The notes under the pieces: generated by a model | Told to the model about the DNA's origin: nothing | The model's input: the letters and a program-made list of their open reading frames with translations, nothing else | The model's database searches: none | Part shown: positions 1 to 7,141 of the stretch, in pieces | Position numbering within the stretch: position 1 is the first letter of the stretch | Layout of the letters: each line of letters starts with the position of its first letter | Translations under genes and position numbers: made by a program | Origin: Chlamydiota bacterium | GTDB taxonomy: Bacteria > Auribacterota > UBA3054 > B51-G9 | Length of the DNA stretch: 8,339 bases | Direction: 5' to 3' | Assembly: GCA_030596365.1 (NCBI GenBank) | Contig: JAUVKG010000099.1 | Coordinates: 1 to 8,339, forward strand

Positions 1-1
1 G

Positions 2-2968
2 GTAAACGAACTTGGCGCAACACTTTTTACCATTGCTAAAGATGTGAAATTACAGATCGAGTTTAATCCTTCAGAAGTAAAAGCGTATAGGCTGATTGGT
101 TATGAAAACAGAATTCTCGCCAAAGAAGATTTTAATGACGATAAAAAAGATGCCGGAGAGCTTGGTGCGGGACATTCTGTAACAGCTTTTTACGAAATTG
201 TTCCGGCAGACTCCACTCAAACTTTTGCGAAAGTTGATGACCTGAAATATCAGAAAACTAAAATTAATAAAAGCAAAGAGTTACTCACGGTAAAACTGCG
301 CTACAAAAAACCTGATGAAAATAAAAGCAAATTGATAAGCAGAATAGTTAAAAGTGACGATATTAAAAATGAAATGTCAGAAAATTGTGCTTTCGCTAGC
401 GCAGTCGCAGAATTCGGTATGCTGCTTCGTGATTCTGAATATAAGGGTAATGCGTCATACAAAAGTATTCTCGATCGCGCGAGAAATTCAAAAGGAAAAG
501 ATTTTAACGGCTACCGCGCGGAATTTGTAAGACTTGTTGAAAGAGCGGAACTTGTTGCTCCTGATTTAGGAGCATCCTCAAAAATAATAATTAATGAAAA
601 AATCACCGGACCTGTTCTTCGAGGTATTGTTTCTCTCGCAGGTCAAACATCCGGTATTTCCGCGCGCGTTTGGGTAGAAGATACAAACAAAAAATCGCAA
701 AAACCAATTTCCGGGACGACTACCGAAACTAAGAGTGACGGAAGTTTTTATATTGCGATGAATAGTTTACCGGAAAGTTTTATTGTCAAAGCGGAAGAGC
801 CTGGCTTTTTCCCAGCCGTGTCCTTGGTCATAGACAAAACTAACCTGCCAAAAGATAAATTAATAATTGATATCCCAACCGGCGGTGGATTTATAATGGG
901 AAAGCTGATTACAGATACCGGATTGATAATTACAAATGCTACGGCATATTACATAGCTTACGGCAAAGTAAATATTCTAAATCCGGAAAATAAACTTCCG
1001 CTTAATATTGAAAAAGACGGCACATATACAACGCCAAACTTACCAATTGGCAAGTGTGATATTAGATTCTCTACACCTGGATTTCTCGAAGCAGGAGTTA
1101 AAACCTATCTTAAGGATGGAGAAACAATTATTAAAAATGCGATATTTAATAGTTATGTGGAAAAGACTTGCGTTATAAAAGATGCTGTTACTAAAAAAAA
1201 TGTAAGTAATGTGGAAATTATTTGTATTTCACCAACTAATAAAGTGTTGGGAACATCCTTGGATTATTTTACCGATGCTGATGGTAAATTCCGAGTCGTT
1301 TTGGGCAATGACGAATTGTATTTGGAATTCCGTCATCCTGATTACGCAATTATAAGAAAATATCTTCATAGCAGTGAAAAGCCTTTTAATGAAACTATCG
1401 AAATTTCAAAAGGTGGAAATGTCCTAATTAAAGCTGTTAATAAGAATAATGATCCAATCGAAAATTGTAAAGTAAAACTTGTTGCCAATCATAAATGGTT
1501 TTGGCCATATAGAACAGAATTTAATGATTTATTTACCGGACAAAGTGATAATTCCGGAGAAATATTGTTTAAAAATGTTCCAACTCACTTGCCACCAATT
1601 TTTGCCGACTTAATTGATTCAACCGGAAATATTAGTATGCGAAGCGGACGTTTTAAAGTAAAACCTGGTATAACAACAACTGTAACCGTCTGTCAAGCGA
1701 GTGCAAAATTTATAGTTCGATTTTCCGAACCTGTCCTCGGAAAGTCTATTAGAGTTGAACTTGCCGCACCAAATGGCTGGTTTCAGTACAATGATTTTCT
1801 AACAACAAGTAATGAATGGATTTTGCCCGGAGTTGTAAAAGGAAAACATAGGGTTTTCATTAGAGGTGGCGATATTCAAAATATCGAAACAAACATTTTT
1901 GTTGATGGAAAAGTTGACACAATTCTTGAAATCAATAATCAAAATACCAATTCAATGGGATTTATAAAAGGTATTGTTCATGACCCTTCCGGTGAGAAAC
2001 TTTCTGCCTGGGTTCATGCGTGGAAACATGGCGCTTTACCGAAAAATAAACGGGAATTACGTTCAGGGCGAAAATGCACCTCTTTCGCATATCCCAAATG
2101 CGGGAATTTTGTCATTAATAATCTAAATCCTAATGAAGCTTATGATGTTAGCATCGTAATTGCCGGACTTACAAATATTATTTATCACTCTGTTATCCCT
2201 AACGGCAAACCACTTGACATAATCACTCCTCCAGCTTATCGTATTACAGGAACCCTTGTAAACAACTCCGGCGAACCGATTATTGGAAGGATATGGATAA
2301 GCAGTTGGCTTTTTGGTCAAAATGATACAAGTGATTTTGAATTGTTCCCGGTCTTTCCGGGAAACTATACGGTTATAATAAGAATTGCTAAATATCCACT
2401 TGTAAAACGCAATGTAATTGTTACTTCAAGTGATGTTGACCTTGGCGAAATTGTTATTGATGACGAAGGAATAAATATTAGCGGAAGGCTTCTTGATTCT
2501 AAGGGGCAACCAATTATTGACAAGAGAATTAGGATGTATGGCCCACCTATTAAGACTTTCTTTGGCTCAATGGGCGAAGACATGCATTCTGCTAAATCTA
2601 ATGATGATGGTACATTTGAAGTTGAAAATCTGCCTTCCGATGAAATAATAACGTTCAGTATTCGTAAATTCAAACGCAAGATCGGGCCGTTTTTAATCGA
2701 CACTAATATTGGAGATTTGGTTATAAAACCACCACCATTTTCAATAATTACAGTTTTAAAAGCCGATGGAACACCGGCATCAGGTTTGTATGTTAGCGGG
2801 AAAAAATTAGATGAAAACGGTAGTTATAAAGGACTGTTAATTGAAAATTCTGATACGTTAATGATTTACAAAACTAAAGAAGATCATGATGATTGCTATG
2901 AAGCAAAAATTTCTGTTACTGATGCACTTACCAATCGGGTAACCATAACATTACCGGAAAATTTCTAA
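2..2968 (+). CDS. YfbK-like vWA protein, C-terminal part, fused to carboxypeptidase-regulatory-like repeats (5' partial)
   Basis: The reading frame is open from base 2, and codons before the GTG at 44 (VNELGATLFTIAKD) continue the family's conserved sequence, so the true start and the vWA domain lie upstream; 988 residues are visible. Residues 1 to about 186 match the YfbK C-terminal domain (DUF3520): motifs such as QIEFNP, YRLIGYENR, DFNDDKKDAGELGAGHSVTA and the FASAVAEFGMLLR helix. After a short linker come about eight beta-sandwich units of the carboxypeptidase-regulatory-like type, starting near residues 203, 295, 386, 472, 652, 745, 823 and 913. They carry the usual G-x-L/V-x-D-x-x-G-x-P-I and DGxFxxxxLP patterns (for example GRLLDSKGQPI, NDDGTFEVENLP). 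YfbK proteins usually end soon after DUF3520, so this long tail is unusual. Such repeats are typical of cell-surface or periplasmic proteins. The function is unknown; the domain assignment is from recognised motifs, not a search. Confidence 0.88.
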   Translation, partial: VNELGATLFTIAKDVKLQIEFNPSEVKAYRLIGYENRILAKEDFNDDKKDAGELGAGHSVTAFYEIVPADSTQTFAKVDDLKYQKTKINKSKELLTVKLRYKKPDENKSKLISRIVKSDDIKNEMSENCAFASAVAEFGMLLRDSEYKGNASYKSILDRARNSKGKDFNGYRAEFVRLVERAELVAPDLGASSKIIINEKITGPVLRGIVSLAGQTSGISARVWVEDTNKKSQKPISGTTTETKSDGSFYIAMNSLPESFIVKAEEPGFFPAVSLVIDKTNLPKDKLIIDIPTGGGFIMGKLITDTGLIITNATAYYIAYGKVNILNPENKLPLNIEKDGTYTTPNLPIGKCDIRFSTPGFLEAGVKTYLKDGETIIKNAIFNSYVEKTCVIKDAVTKKNVSNVEIICISPTNKVLGTSLDYFTDADGKFRVVLGNDELYLEFRHPDYAIIRKYLHSSEKPFNETIEISKGGNVLIKAVNKNNDPIENCKVKLVANHKWFWPYRTEFNDLFTGQSDNSGEILFKNVPTHLPPIFADLIDSTGNISMRSGRFKVKPGITTTVTVCQASAKFIVRFSEPVLGKSIRVELAAPNGWFQYNDFLTTSNEWILPGVVKGKHRVFIRGGDIQNIETNIFVDGKVDTILEINNQNTNSMGFIKGIVHDPSGEKLSAWVHAWKHGALPKNKRELRSGRKCTSFAYPKCGNFVINNLNPNEAYDVSIVIAGLTNIIYHSVIPNGKPLDIITPPAYRITGTLVNNSGEPIIGRIWISSWLFGQNDTSDFELFPVFPGNYTVIIRIAKYPLVKRNVIVTSSDVDLGEIVIDDEGINISGRLLDSKGQPIIDKRIRMYGPPIKTFFGSMGEDMHSAKSNDDGTFEVENLPSDEIITFSIRKFKRKIGPFLIDTNIGDLVIKPPPFSIITVLKADGTPASGLYVSGKKLDENGSYKGLLIENSDTLMIYKTKEDHDDCYEAKISVTDALTNRVTITLPENF

Positions 2969-3016
2969 AGCAGCAACGAAGTAACGCTGTACTCACGTTC
3001 ACCATTAACAGCAGAA
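2967..3016 (+). repeat. Dispersed intergenic repeat R1, copy 1
   Basis: This 50 bp stretch matches 4685-4734 at 48 of 50 positions and, more loosely, 7701-7750. It begins inside the TAA stop codon of the YfbK-like gene, so it follows that gene directly. After 3016 this copy diverges from the other two, which stay similar for another 12 bp. No known repeat family is recognised. Confidence 0.85.
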
Positions 3017-3032
3017 ATGAAGAACGGATTAA

Positions 3033-3076
3033 TGTCCAATAGGACTAATAGGACCAATTGGTCTAATTGGTCTAAT
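3033..3076 (+). repeat. Tandem array of 9-bp units forming an imperfect inverted repeat
   Basis: Four successive 9-mers follow a related 8-mer (TGTCCAAT): AGGACTAAT, AGGACCAAT, TGGTCTAAT, TGGTCTAAT. The left pair is roughly the reverse complement of the right pair, centred on CCAATTGG at 3055-3061, so the transcript could fold into a stem of about 19 pairs with G-U wobbles and a couple of mismatches. The array lies between the YfbK-like gene and the DUF4139 gene. No T-run follows directly, so a classical terminator is not obvious, but the fold could stabilise a 3' end. The last unit could also supply a weak -35 (TTGGTC) for a TATTAT at 3092-3097. Confidence 0.75.
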
Positions 3077-3124
3077 AACTAAACTATAAATTATTATGCG
3101 AAAGCAAAAGAATTTTATCCAACA

Positions 3125-3131
3125 AAAGGAG
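3125..3131 (+). promoter_or_regulatory. Shine-Dalgarno site fixing the DUF4139 gene start
   Basis: AAAGGAG lies 6 nt before the ATG at 3138. It is the strongest ribosome binding site in the window and favours 3138 over an in-frame ATG at 3096, which has no such site and would put 14 charged residues before the signal peptide. Confidence 0.8.
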
Positions 3132-3137
3132 TCAAAA

Positions 3138-4598
3138 ATGAAAACTTTATTAATAATTCTCTCAACAATATTTTTTATCGGCACATGCAATGCCGATACC
3201 TCAACCGAAACAAAAACAAAAGATGGCAGTGTATCATCTGCGACATCAACTCTTACCGACCAGAAAAAAGTCGCCGTTACAATCTATAATTCAGGTTTCG
3301 GGGTTGTGCGTGATGAACGTGAAATTAACCTGCCAACCGGAATTGTTGATTTGAAATTTATGGAAGTCGCAAGTCAAATCCAACCCGAAACTGTTCAAAT
3401 CGACCCGGTTACCGCGGGAGATAAACTCATGGTTCTTGAACAAAATTACGAATACGATTTAATGTCGCCTGCAAAACTTTTGGAAAAATATGTCGGTAAA
3501 AAAGTCATCCTTATTCAAAAAAATCAATTTAAAGGTGAACGATTGCCCGTAGAAGCAACATTAATGAGCTACAACGGTCAACAACCCATTTATAAAATCG
3601 GAAATAAAATCGTTATTAATCGCGGTTATGAAGAAGTCGAGTTGCCCTCAATTCCGGATAATCTTGTTTCCGAGCCGACACTTATCTGGAAACTCGAAAA
3701 TTTTTATCCGAAGAAGCAGGAAATTGTCGCAAATTATATGACACGCGGAATGAGATGGAACGCTGATTACGTCGCGGTGTTGTCTGCAGACGACAAAAAA
3801 TGTGGATTGAACGGTTGGGTTACAATCGACAATAATTGCGGAGCGACATTCAATAACGCGCAACTAAAACTTGTTGCCGGAGATGTGCAGAAAATTCAAC
3901 CGGAAATTTTTTCTGCAATCAATGGGTTGAGAGCGAGAGGTGGACCTATACCTAAAAGGTCAGAAAGTTTTAAAGAAGAAAGTTTGTTTGAGTATCATAT
4001 GTACACGTTAGAACGACCAACAACATTAAAACAAAATCAGAAGAAACAAGTTTCTTTACTTGAGGCACGTGGAATTGATGTAACAAAACTTTACCGCTGC
4101 ATTGGTCAAAATTATTTTTACAGAAACCGTCGTGGTGATATGATAAAAAACATAAAAATCGGCGTCTTTATTTCTTTCACAAACAGCAAAACAAACAATC
4201 TCGGTATGCCTTTGCCTAAAGGTACTGTAAGAGTTTATAAAGCCGATTCATCAGGTAACAATCAATTCATCGGTGAAGACAGAATTGATCATACACCAAA
4301 AGATGAAAAAATCGAGCTTAAACTCGGTGACGCGTTCGACATAGTATCCGAGCGTCGGCAGACTTTCTGGAAGCGGCTTGGAGATAACACTTATGATACC
4401 GGTTGGGAAGTAAAAATCAGGAATCATAAAGATGAGGATATTGTTGTGAATGTTGTTGAACCATTCGGCTGCGACTGGGAGATTTTAGAAAGTTCACAGG
4501 ATTATGAAAAGAAAGACGCGTTTACCGCTGTATTCAAAGTCACTGTCAAGAAAGATTCAGAGGCTGTATTGAATTATAAGGTTAGATTGAAGTGGTGA
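3138..4598 (+). CDS. Exported DUF4139 domain-containing protein
   Basis: The protein has 486 residues. Residues 1-19 form a signal peptide (Lys, hydrophobic run, CNA before Asp20). Cys17 is a poor lipobox (IGTC), so signal peptidase I cleavage is more likely than lipidation. A low-complexity Thr/Ser/Lys linker follows. From about residue 44, VAVTIYNSGFGVVRDEREINLP matches the N-terminal region seen in this family (YN...G...VRDERE...LP). From about residue 180 to the end lies DUF4139, with NYMTRGMRWNADYV, GWVTIDNNCGATFNNAQLKLVAGDV, a VRVYKAD strand and a final VEPFGCDWEI to NYKVRLKW beta-rich segment. The family is widespread and often exported, but its biochemical role is not established. The gene stands alone: repeat-filled gaps lie on both sides, with a hairpin just after the stop. 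A functional link with the upstream YfbK-like gene cannot be shown. Confidence 0.9.
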   Translation: MKTLLIILSTIFFIGTCNADTSTETKTKDGSVSSATSTLTDQKKVAVTIYNSGFGVVRDEREINLPTGIVDLKFMEVASQIQPETVQIDPVTAGDKLMVLEQNYEYDLMSPAKLLEKYVGKKVILIQKNQFKGERLPVEATLMSYNGQQPIYKIGNKIVINRGYEEVELPSIPDNLVSEPTLIWKLENFYPKKQEIVANYMTRGMRWNADYVAVLSADDKKCGLNGWVTIDNNCGATFNNAQLKLVAGDVQKIQPEIFSAINGLRARGGPIPKRSESFKEESLFEYHMYTLERPTTLKQNQKKQVSLLEARGIDVTKLYRCIGQNYFYRNRRGDMIKNIKIGVFISFTNSKTNNLGMPLPKGTVRVYKADSSGNNQFIGEDRIDHTPKDEKIELKLGDAFDIVSERRQTFWKRLGDNTYDTGWEVKIRNHKDEDIVVNVVEPFGCDWEILESSQDYEKKDAFTAVFKVTVKKDSEAVLNYKVRLKW

Positions 4599-4609
4599 AC
4601 TATCGGAGT

Positions 4610-4647
4610 AAATTAAAATCAAAGATTTTAATTTCGTATTTATTTTT
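4610..4647 (+). terminator. AT-rich hairpin after the DUF4139 gene, probable terminator
   Basis: AAATTAAAATC and GATTTTAATTT form a perfect 11-bp stem with a 3-nt AAA loop, starting 12 nt after the stop codon and followed by a T-rich run (TATTTATTTTT). Position and perfection suggest transcription termination, although the stem has only one G-C pair and may be a weak terminator or mRNA 3'-end stabiliser. Confidence 0.6.
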
Positions 4648-4684
4648 GAATTCTTAGTGCCTTAGCAACTAATTAAAAACTTAG

Positions 4685-4746
4685 AAAGCAGCAACGAAGT
4701 AACACTGTACTCATGTTCACCATTAACAGCAGAACTATTAAGAAAA
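4685..4746 (+). repeat. Dispersed intergenic repeat R1, copy 2
   Basis: The first 50 bp match copy 1 (2967-3016) at 48 positions. The full 62 bp match copy 3 (7701-7762) at about 55 positions by hand alignment. It has the same orientation as the other copies and lies about 86 bp after the stop of the DUF4139 gene. The core TTCACCATTAACAGCAGAA is identical in all three copies. Confidence 0.87.
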
Positions 4747-4754
4747 AATATAAT
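4723..4754 (+). promoter_or_regulatory. Candidate promoter at the edge of repeat R1 copy 2
   Basis: A perfect TATAAT (4749-4754) follows the repeat. The best upstream -35-like hexamer is TTAACA (4723-4728), inside the repeat, but the 20-nt spacer is longer than optimal. A start near 4761 would give a leader of about 58 nt carrying the 35-bp repeat R2 before the gene at 4819. Confidence 0.35.
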
Positions 4755-4765
4755 GTAATTTCTAT

Positions 4766-4800
4766 ATAGACAGAATCATTTAGTGACAGAATCATTTTAA
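4766..4800 (-). repeat. Inverted-pair repeat R2, copy A
   Basis: The reverse complement of this 35 bp stretch equals 7849-7883 at 34 of 35 bases. Internally it has two direct copies of ACAGAATCATT, 16 bp apart in period. It lies 18 nt before the ATG at 4819, so it is in the leader of that gene. Such short direct-repeat pairs resemble dispersed intergenic elements, but no named family is recognised. Confidence 0.85.
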
Positions 4801-4818
4801 AAACAAAATAAGTCAAAA

Positions 4819-5670
4819 ATGAAAAAAATAACTTTACTCTTATTATTAATAAACAGCATCACTTATGCCGTTTGGAGCTCGTTTGCTCATGTTACACCTG
4901 ATACAGAAAAGGAATACGAACTCTCCATTGCATTTACTTCTGTTAAAAATAAAAAAAATACTTATTGTGTAAAACTAAATGCCATTGATTACGATCAAAA
5001 GCATGCGTGGCTTATAACTGCAACGAAAGAACTTTCACCCAAAGAACAAAATTTTCGTAATTTTATATGGAATACAGCGACAAACAGAAAAGAAAAATTA
5101 ACAAAAAACGAATTATATCCTAAAGGTAAAAAGGATAATTTATATTATGAAATAGAAATAAGTTCAAACAAAATATGTTCTTCATTCATTTATATCGATT
5201 TCCCATCAATAACATTTGATGGTGGATACTATTATTCAATAGACCTTAAATCCTATTTATTGAAGTTTGAAGAAAATAATAATCTCAAAAATAAAGAGTA
5301 CATTGCCGGTGTGATTTTGCCAACTTCAAATGGTCATTATGTACCCTATTCATCCGATGGAAAAGCGACAAGCGGATGGACACCAACAGAAAAACAAATA
5401 ATAAAAGCGCAGCTGATAATTCTCAAATATATTGAAAAATCGAACAAAGTAATTTATAATAATATCAATAAATACAGGTGTCAGTATTTTGGTATAATTG
5501 TTAATGGGAAAAAACGCATTTACTGCAATTTCTTTTGGCTTACAGCCTTTCGAAAAAATTGGCAAACAAAACCGGTTATTGTTGATGATGGCGGGAATCA
5601 CTATTTTCAATTGGAATATGATGTTGAAACAGAAAAATGTTTGAATTTTTTAACAAATTGTAATGGATAA
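4819..5670 (+). CDS. Exported hypothetical protein, very AT-rich
   Basis: The 283-residue product is not assigned to a named family. Residues 1-17 are a clear signal peptide ending TYA, so the protein is probably periplasmic, outer-membrane associated or secreted. There is no later membrane segment. The middle is rich in Lys, Asn and Tyr. The C-terminal 65 residues look like the most structured part (YFGIIVNGKKRIYCNFF, then a VDDGGNHYFQLEYDVETEKC strand pattern) and hold four cysteines (221, 236, 274, 281), which could form disulfides; Cys50 lies near the N-terminus. Base composition is strikingly low in GC (the lines at 5041 and 5101 are about 23% and 18% by hand count), unlike the gene that follows only 6 nt later. 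The ribosome binding site is weak (AAGTC before ATG). Co-transcription with the downstream LRR gene is likely from spacing. Confidence 0.82.
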   Translation: MKKITLLLLLINSITYAVWSSFAHVTPDTEKEYELSIAFTSVKNKKNTYCVKLNAIDYDQKHAWLITATKELSPKEQNFRNFIWNTATNRKEKLTKNELYPKGKKDNLYYEIEISSNKICSSFIYIDFPSITFDGGYYYSIDLKSYLLKFEENNNLKNKEYIAGVILPTSNGHYVPYSSDGKATSGWTPTEKQIIKAQLIILKYIEKSNKVIYNNINKYRCQYFGIIVNGKKRIYCNFFWLTAFRKNWQTKPVIVDDGGNHYFQLEYDVETEKCLNFLTNCNG

Positions 5671-5676
5671 ATAAAG

Positions 5677-7095
5677 ATGAAAACAATACTTATCACAATT
5701 CTATTTATTATGGTATTCGGTACAGCGCGGACAGTCACCGCAAAAGCCTATTATGCGGGTAAGAGAGAGATGATCCAGAAAGCCGAATGCATTGCCGTCG
5801 TCAAAATCACGAATATCGAGAATGCAGACAAGAAAGGGAAAACGTGGACCTATCGCAAAAAGGCATCAGCCACCGTTGAGAGTTGTTTGAAAGGCAATGC
5901 AAAAGGCGAAATCGAAATCTATGGTATGGAAACTTTCATTTGTGCTAAGTGCCGATACGAAAAAGGACGATTCATTCTCTTTCTTCGGAAAGAAAAGGGA
6001 GTCTGGGTTGGCTCGAACTGGCATCTTGGCATTCGGGCTATCCGAAAAGGCAAAGTCGAGTGGTTCAAAAACGATAAGACCCGTTTCGAGATGAAAACGA
6101 TGCCTCTTGTTGATGTGATTGATGAAATCACCGCAATCATTAAAGAACAATCTCTGTTCTCTCAAAATGACATATGGTCCCATATGTCATTCGACGGTTC
6201 CAGCCTAACCATTCCGAAATCAGCCAAGATCATGGATGTAGATTGGCATGAACTGGCTAATAACCATGGGTTCAGGTCGCTGCAATCATTGTCTATTAAT
6301 AATCGGAATATTACCAGCTCTGCATTCAAATGTTTATTGCATGCGCCGATTGAAGAACTAAACCTGAATGGCGCTACCTTTTCAAGCGATGAACTGATGG
6401 AACTGTTAGACCATTTACCACAAATAAAGCGACTAAATATTGCAAACACAAAGTTTTCCGATAAGGAATTAACGCATATTCGTGGAACCAATCTTACGGA
6501 TCTCGTAATCTATAATACTGATGTTACCGACAAAGGGATTATAAGCCTTATGAGCTTAGTAAATATTGTGCATCTCAATTTGCCGGGAAAGAATTTGACG
6601 AATGATGGATATAAAAGATTGCAGTATCTCTCGCGCCTGACGAAATTGATACTGAGTTACAAAGGTGTATCAGATGCCACTATTGAGTATATCCGGAATC
6701 TTAAACTTGGTACATTGTCTATTTACGATGCTGATATTTCAGATAGATCGATGGGCACCATTGGCAATATAGCATCTTTAACCAGCCTGGCTTTACCGAA
6801 GTGCAAAATTGGAGATAAGGGCATAGAACAGATAACATCACTGGATCAATTGGCAGAGATACGATTAACGTTTACGCTTATTTCAGATGCCTCCATGTAT
6901 CATCTTAATCAGATAAAGTCACTTAGAAAAATCGAACTATTCAGCACCGAAATATCAGATTTGGGGCTGAATCATTTGCAAGACTTACCGAAGCTTAAAC
7001 ATATTGGACTAAAGCATACTAAAGTTACTAACAAAGGAATTCGGGCTTTCAAGGAGAGGTTCCCAGATGTCTATGTAACGCATAACTTAGATTGA
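5677..7095 (+). CDS. Exported leucine-rich-repeat protein with a TIMP/NTR-like N-terminal domain
   Basis: The protein has 472 residues. Residues 1-22 are a signal peptide (ending TVTA). Residues 23 to about 162 form a domain with the pattern KAECIAVVKITNIE, a SCLKG turn, GRFILFLRKEKG and NWHLG. It resembles small secreted OB-fold domains of the TIMP/netrin type, an inference from pattern only; Cys38, Cys70, Cys89 and Cys92 could pair. A linker follows, then from residue 202 to the end about eleven LRR units of 23-25 residues. They have the form LxxLxIxxTxISDxGIxxL (for example LTDLVIYNTDVTDKGIISL, LRKIELFSTEISDLGLNHL), the class common in exported or protein-binding LRR proteins of PVC bacteria. 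A binding role outside the cytoplasm is likely; the ligand is unknown. The gene starts 6 nt after the hypothetical gene's stop, with TAAAG as a weak ribosome binding site. Its N-terminal part is GC-richer than its neighbour. Confidence 0.87.
   Translation: MKTILITILFIMVFGTARTVTAKAYYAGKREMIQKAECIAVVKITNIENADKKGKTWTYRKKASATVESCLKGNAKGEIEIYGMETFICAKCRYEKGRFILFLRKEKGVWVGSNWHLGIRAIRKGKVEWFKNDKTRFEMKTMPLVDVIDEITAIIKEQSLFSQNDIWSHMSFDGSSLTIPKSAKIMDVDWHELANNHGFRSLQSLSINNRNITSSAFKCLLHAPIEELNLNGATFSSDELMELLDHLPQIKRLNIANTKFSDKELTHIRGTNLTDLVIYNTDVTDKGIISLMSLVNIVHLNLPGKNLTNDGYKRLQYLSRLTKLILSYKGVSDATIEYIRNLKLGTLSIYDADISDRSMGTIGNIASLTSLALPKCKIGDKGIEQITSLDQLAEIRLTFTLISDASMYHLNQIKSLRKIELFSTEISDLGLNHLQDLPKLKHIGLKHTKVTNKGIRAFKERFPDVYVTHNLD
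6166..6191. repeat. Perfect 12-bp inverted repeat at the domain border inside the LRR gene
   Basis: AATGACATATGG and CCATATGTCATT are exact reverse complements separated by 2 nt. They encode the linker near residues 163-172, between the N-terminal domain and the LRR part. It may be a chance hairpin, a protein or nuclease site, or a scar of the domain joining. Confidence 0.75.
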
Positions 7096-7107
7096 TTTTG
7101 ATAAATA

Positions 7108-7136
7108 TTGCAATTTAACTTATAACATGTTATAAT
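7108..7136 (+). promoter_or_regulatory. Toxin-antitoxin promoter with overlapping palindromic operator
   Basis: TTGCAA (7108-7113) and TATAAT (7131-7136) are separated by 17 nt, an excellent sigma-70 pair. A perfect 16-bp palindrome, TTATAACATGTTATAA (7120-7135), covers most of the spacer and overlaps the -10, a position suited to repression by the antitoxin or the complex, as is known for brnTA operons. The expected start of transcription is at or next to the ATG at 7142, so the toxin mRNA may be leaderless. Confidence 0.7.
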
Positions 7137-7141
7137 AAAGC

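Noticed and set aside
44..46. GTG as the start of the first gene
   Set aside because: The frame is open to the window edge, and the 14 codons before it continue the conserved YfbK sequence, so the gene is cut by the window.
3033..3076. CRISPR array
   Set aside because: Units are 9 bp with no spacers and no cas genes are nearby.
3096..3137. ATG at 3096 as start of the DUF4139 gene
   Set aside because: It has no ribosome binding site and would put 14 polar residues before a normal signal peptide; AAAGGAG fits the ATG at 3138.
3138..3194. Lipoprotein signal in the DUF4139 protein (Cys17)
   Set aside because: IGTC has Thr before Cys, which is unfavourable, and CNA before Asp20 gives an acceptable signal peptidase I site.
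2123..6491. Antisense open frames at 2123-2320, 2365-2703, 3648-3863, 5350-5610, 5866-6183 and 6162-6491
   Set aside because: They lie wholly inside well-supported + strand genes and show no recognisable domains.
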